Source: a bacterium (lineage in GTDB: Bacteria > Patescibacteriota > Minisyncoccia > UBA6257 > 2-01-FULL-56-20). Taken from it: DNA of 5,010 bases. Position 1 is the stretch's first letter, and every line of letters begins with the position of its first letter. The DNA lies in assembly GCA_021813155.1 (NCBI GenBank), contig JAKALK010000047.1:1-5010 (forward strand), written 5' to 3'. The position numbers and the translations under genes were made by a program. Below are positions 4,855 to 5,010 of this stretch, one piece after another. The notes under the pieces were generated by a model. It saw nothing but the letters and a program-made list of their open reading frames with translations. It searched no databases and had not been told where the DNA came from.

Positions 4855-5010
4855 ATGATCCCTGAAATCGAGAAATACGCTCCCGCCTTTCCAGGCGAAG
4901 AATGGACTGAAAGAGACCTCTATTATCTAGAACCTTTTTGTTCCAATCCCAAAGGACTAATCTCGGTTTTAACCAACCTCCCGCCTGAAATCGCCGGTGC
5001 CCTTTGCTCC
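4855..5010 (+). CDS. thyX: FAD-dependent thymidylate synthase (ThyX-like), N-terminus only, 3'-truncated
   Basis: ThyX makes dTMP from dUMP using methylene-tetrahydrofolate, FAD and NAD(P)H. Fifty-two codons are visible from the ATG at 4855 to the right edge, in frame with no stop. The stretch from LYYLEPFCSNPKGLISVL through TNLPPEIAGALCS (about 22-52) matches the N-terminal pattern I recall for the long ThyX-type proteins of Patescibacteria and related groups. In those, xxNLPE-V-GAL is followed by a RYSRS segment, here expected just past the edge. The RHRxxS signature of ThyX would lie further downstream and cannot be checked. No SD precedes the ATG (ATCCTTTTATTT). The gene is divergent from rlpA, sharing about 135 bases of upstream DNA. 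The identification rests on a short N-terminus from memory, so treat it as probable. The start is supported by the absence of a plausible upstream start in frame. Confidence 0.7.
   Translation, partial: MIPEIEKYAPAFPGEEWTERDLYYLEPFCSNPKGLISVLTNLPPEIAGALCS

Noticed and set aside
1..5010. UGA recoding, as in Gracilibacteria
   Set aside because: TGA is used as the stop of the reductase gene, followed by further in-frame stops, and no conserved protein contains an internal TGA.
1..5010. CRISPR array, tRNA, rRNA, transposon ends or a defence island
   Set aside because: No spaced direct repeats, cloverleaf, transposase or nuclease motif was found on either strand. The genes seen are housekeeping plus one lipoprotein.

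Overview
The window looks like a chromosomal housekeeping segment of a small-genome bacterium, most likely a member of the Patescibacteria / Candidate Phyla Radiation. This is inferred from the style of the proteins: a GroEL ending in a GGM tail, a ThyX-like N-terminus of the long type common in that group, and an AhpF/TrxR-like flavoprotein. It also rests on the AT-leaning codon use of most genes and on start codons of groES, groEL and thyX that lack a Shine-Dalgarno (SD) sequence. The code appears standard: TGA ends the first gene and TAA ends the other complete genes, so it is not a UGA-recoding lineage. No rRNA, tRNA, CRISPR array or insertion sequence was seen.

Layout from left to right. 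(1) At 1-917 (+) lies the 3' part of a thioredoxin-reductase-like flavoprotein, cut at the left edge. (2) At 918-1073 lies a regulatory leader with a near-consensus sigma70-type promoter, a 5' hairpin, a strong SD followed by an ATG-TAG start-stop, and a second strong SD. It serves a GC-richer gene at 1074-1973 (+) for an unrecognised secreted lipoprotein, which is closed by a hairpin terminator. (3) At 2061-4200 lies the groES-groEL operon, with a TTGACA promoter overlapping a perfect CIRCE operator (HrcA-controlled heat shock) and a strong bidirectional terminator. (4) At 4213-4719 (-) lies an RlpA-like exported cell-wall protein with its own promoter and SD, convergent with groEL. (5) At 4855-5010 (+) lies the start of a ThyX-like thymidylate synthase gene, divergent from rlpA and cut at the right edge.

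The parts are individually promoted units rather than one pathway: redox maintenance, an exported lipoprotein, protein folding, cell-wall remodelling and dTMP synthesis. I see no evidence for a new multi-gene defence or mobile system. The parts most worth a second look are the lipoprotein unit (unknown family, two possible Ig-like modules, atypical composition, start-stop leader, and a 3'UTR complementary to its own SD), the apparent split between SD-using and SD-less genes, and the NADH-type cofactor loop of the reductase.
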